Positions 62,457 to 64,000 of a stretch of DNA of 64,000 bases are shown in pieces. The notes under the pieces were generated by a model, which was given only the letters and a program-made list of their open reading frames with translations, was not told the DNA's origin and did no database searches. This stretch comes from Roseateles sp. SL47 (GTDB lineage Bacteria; Pseudomonadota; Gammaproteobacteria; Burkholderiales; Burkholderiaceae_C): contig NZ_CP113068.1 in NCBI RefSeq assembly GCF_026625885.1, positions 1,922,001-1,986,000 on the forward strand. The letters are read 5' to 3'. The translations under genes were made by a program, and so were the position numbers. The first letter of the stretch is position 1. Every line of letters begins with the position of its first letter.

Positions 62457-62690
62457 TCAAAAAAGGTGATCGTCTAAATTGAAGCGACCATCACCATTCG
62501 TGTCGCGCTCAACTGTTGGAGTTGTTTTCGATTGGAAAGCCCGATTGTTCAGAAACGGTGCTTCTCTTTCCTGAAAAAAGTAAGTGCCGGCAGGCAGTCG
62601 GCCAGCATCACGGACCCCGTCTCCCTGAACGTCTTCTCCGTACACCTGCCCAGTGACTCTTTCGATTTGGCAAGGCGCTGCGTTCAGCGC
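62457..62690 (-). other. Open frame with calcium-loop-like sequence after the FUSC gene, possible gene remnant
   Basis: Directly after the FUSC stop codon a 77-codon frame stays open and encodes YGEDVQGDGVRDAGRLPAGT and later DTNGDGRFNLDDHLF. DVQGDGVRDAGR and DTNGDGRFNLDD both resemble Ca-binding loops of the dockerin/SdrD-B kind. There is no ribosome site and only a GTG within it (62645). Base composition is less GC-rich than around it. It is most likely the tail of a lost surface protein or translational read-through sequence. The rest of 62125-62456 holds the csp leader and nothing else seen. Confidence 0.35.
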
Positions 62691-64000
62691 TCAACGAAAC
62701 CGACTCAACCGCAATTCAGCCGACACTTCCGCAGGCGCCTCCTGGGTCGGTTCCACCAGTGCCACGGCTTGCGCATGCAGGTCCGGCAGCAAACGCAGGC
62801 ACAGCGCCAGTTGTGCCTGTACGAGCCGTAGCGAGTCAGGCGCTGAGGAGGTCAGGGCCGGGACCAGTTCCGGCGCCAGAACCAGATCCGCCGCAACGCG
62901 CGGCGGTTGGGCCTCCAGCGCATTGGCGATCGCGTCCAGCGTGATCAGCAGCGTCTGCACCGCACGAGCCGCCGCACCATCCTCCGGCAGCGCCAGTCGC
63001 TGATTGCGGTGAGCCCCCAGCGCCGACAGATAGTTCAGCAAGGTGTGCGAGAGCACCAGAAACCGCATGCCTTGCGGCGCCAGATGACGCACATGCAGGG
63101 GCTCCTGACGCATCGCCGCCAACGCGCGGGAGAGCGCTGCGTCGGCGATATGCGCATTGCGTCGCGCCAGGCGATAGGCCAGATGGTCCCGCTTGCCAGT
63201 CTGGTACTGCGCCATGATCTCCCGCAGGTATTGGGCCTGGCTGCGCGCCGCCTGTCCCGCCAGGCGGTGCAATTGATGGGACTGCCAGCTCGGCAGGATC
63301 AGCCACACCGCCAGCCCAGCAATGACGCTGCCGGCCACCGTGTCCAGCAGGCGGGGCAGGATCAACCCGAATCCGTCACCCGCCTGGTTGAACGACAGCA
63401 GCACCAGCGAGGTGATGGCCGCCGTGGCCAGGGTGTAGCGGGTGTGCCGCGAGGCGAAGAACACCACACCGGCCGCCACGGTGAAGCCGGCTTGAAGCAG
63501 CAGGTCCGGGAACAGGCGCAGCAGTGCCCAGCCCACCACAAGCCCCAGCACCGTGCCGCTGATCCGCTGGGCCAGACGCGTCAGCGTGGCGCCATATTGC
63601 GGCTGGCAGACGAAGACGATGGTCAACAAGATCCAGAACCCGTGGCTGTCACCCGTGCTGAGCATCACGCCATAACCCGCCGTCAGCGCCACGGCCAGCC
63701 GCAAGGCATGGCGCAGCAACGGCGCGCGCCAGTTCAACTGGGCACGCAGACGCTGCCAGGCTTCAGCCAGGCTGCGCGGGTCTCGATCCAGCAGGCTGGT
63801 GTCGGCCAGCGGTTCCGGCGGTTGCAGGGCAGAAGACAGGGCGAGGTCCAGCGCGGTGAGGTTGGCGGCCAGACCCCGCAAGGCCGCCAGCCCTCGGTCC
63901 CGTCCCTCATGTCGTGGCCCGGGGGCCTGCTCCACGTGGCGCAATGCTTCTTGCAGGTCTTCGATCGCATGGGCCGTGGTGCCATGCCGCTTCCAGGGCG
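62691..64000 (-). CDS. FUSC-family membrane protein (YccS-like), N-terminal part outside window
   Basis: The frame is open to the right edge, so about 436 C-terminal residues of a larger protein are seen. Several membrane helices appear in the middle (LLRHALRLAVALTAGYGVML, GFWILLTIVFVCQP, AGFTVAAGVVFFAS), with the family pattern QYGATLTRLAQRISGTVLGL, followed by a helical cytoplasmic domain (HIADAALSRALAAMRQEP). FUSC proteins include the aromatic acid exporter AaeB and YccS; length and layout favour the YccS-like group. Substrate unknown. Confidence 0.88.
   Translation of the reverse strand, partial: PWKRHGTTAHAIEDLQEALRHVEQAPGPRHEGRDRGLAALRGLAANLTALDLALSSALQPPEPLADTSLLDRDPRSLAEAWQRLRAQLNWRAPLLRHALRLAVALTAGYGVMLSTGDSHGFWILLTIVFVCQPQYGATLTRLAQRISGTVLGLVVGWALLRLFPDLLLQAGFTVAAGVVFFASRHTRYTLATAAITSLVLLSFNQAGDGFGLILPRLLDTVAGSVIAGLAVWLILPSWQSHQLHRLAGQAARSQAQYLREIMAQYQTGKRDHLAYRLARRNAHIADAALSRALAAMRQEPLHVRHLAPQGMRFLVLSHTLLNYLSALGAHRNQRLALPEDGAAARAVQTLLITLDAIANALEAQPPRVAADLVLAPELVPALTSSAPDSLRLVQAQLALCLRLLPDLHAQAVALVEPTQEAPAEVSAELRLSRFR

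Noticed and set aside
1..64000. CRISPR arrays, tRNA and rRNA genes
   Set aside because: No regularly spaced repeats with unique spacers, no cloverleaf with a T-loop consensus and no rRNA-like stretches were found by reading.

Overview
The window is GC-rich DNA from a heterotrophic Gram-negative bacterium, most likely a Burkholderiales betaproteobacterium of the Roseateles/Mitsuaria/Rubrivivax kind. This is inferred from gene content: outer-membrane lipoproteins and TonB receptors, an AcrAB-OprM-type pump, a leucine-degradation (liu) cluster with a TetR regulator, a DUF883/YqjE/YqjK set, B12-dependent NrdJ, and GC-rich intergenic repeats common in that order. No rRNA, tRNA or CRISPR array was seen.

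Layout. 1-2.7 kb: 3' end of an RHS polymorphic toxin whose tip looks like a permuted papain-fold enzyme, overlapped by an ankyrin lipoprotein (probable immunity protein), then a dead IS30 fragment. 2.8-5.5 kb: a Tat-exported two-subunit molybdenum hydroxylase (IorAB-like). 6.2-19.2 kb: a TetR gene divergent from a 12-kb co-directional array in which the two methylcrotonyl-CoA carboxylase subunits, methylglutaconyl-CoA hydratase and HMG-CoA lyase enclose bioA-bioF-bioD-bioB; biotin synthesis thus sits between the subunits of a biotin-dependent enzyme. 20-26 kb: a large discoidin/di-haem lipoprotein, then a gingipain/caspase-like protease overlapped by a small beta-rich partner gene, with a winged-helix-like gene divergent from them. 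25.9-29.6 kb: DUF883, YqjE-like and YqjK-like genes split by an opposite-strand REC-DUF3369-GGDEF-EAL gene. 29.7-39.4 kb: YgiQ radical SAM protein, then acrR-like repressor, an AcrR-type operator, and an RND adaptor-pump-outer membrane operon ending in a good terminator.

39.5-49.3 kb: an orphan sce7725-like protein whose 3' end overlaps a molybdopterin oxidoreductase on the other strand, a hydrolase, PilZ, EipA/DUF1134, a decayed GGDEF protein and NrdJ. 49.3-56.4 kb: an accessory stretch, partly lower in GC, with a membrane-anchored glutaredoxin-like protein translationally coupled to a 57-residue secreted protein with a twin CX3C motif, a TonB receptor, a PD-(D/E)XK-like nuclease, a class II Fic protein and a SUKH-like acidic protein. 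56.6-64 kb: a frameshifted pseudogene, a DUF4124-like protein, an iron-type TonB receptor plus PepSY membrane protein behind a possible Fur box, a cold-shock protein with an altered RNA-binding motif, and a FUSC-family membrane protein running off the right edge.

The strongest candidates for undescribed biology are the RHS permuted-papain tip with its lipoprotein ankyrin partner, the glutaredoxin-like/twin-CX3C pair, and the gingipain-like protease with its overlapping small gene. All are sequence-based inferences made without database searches.
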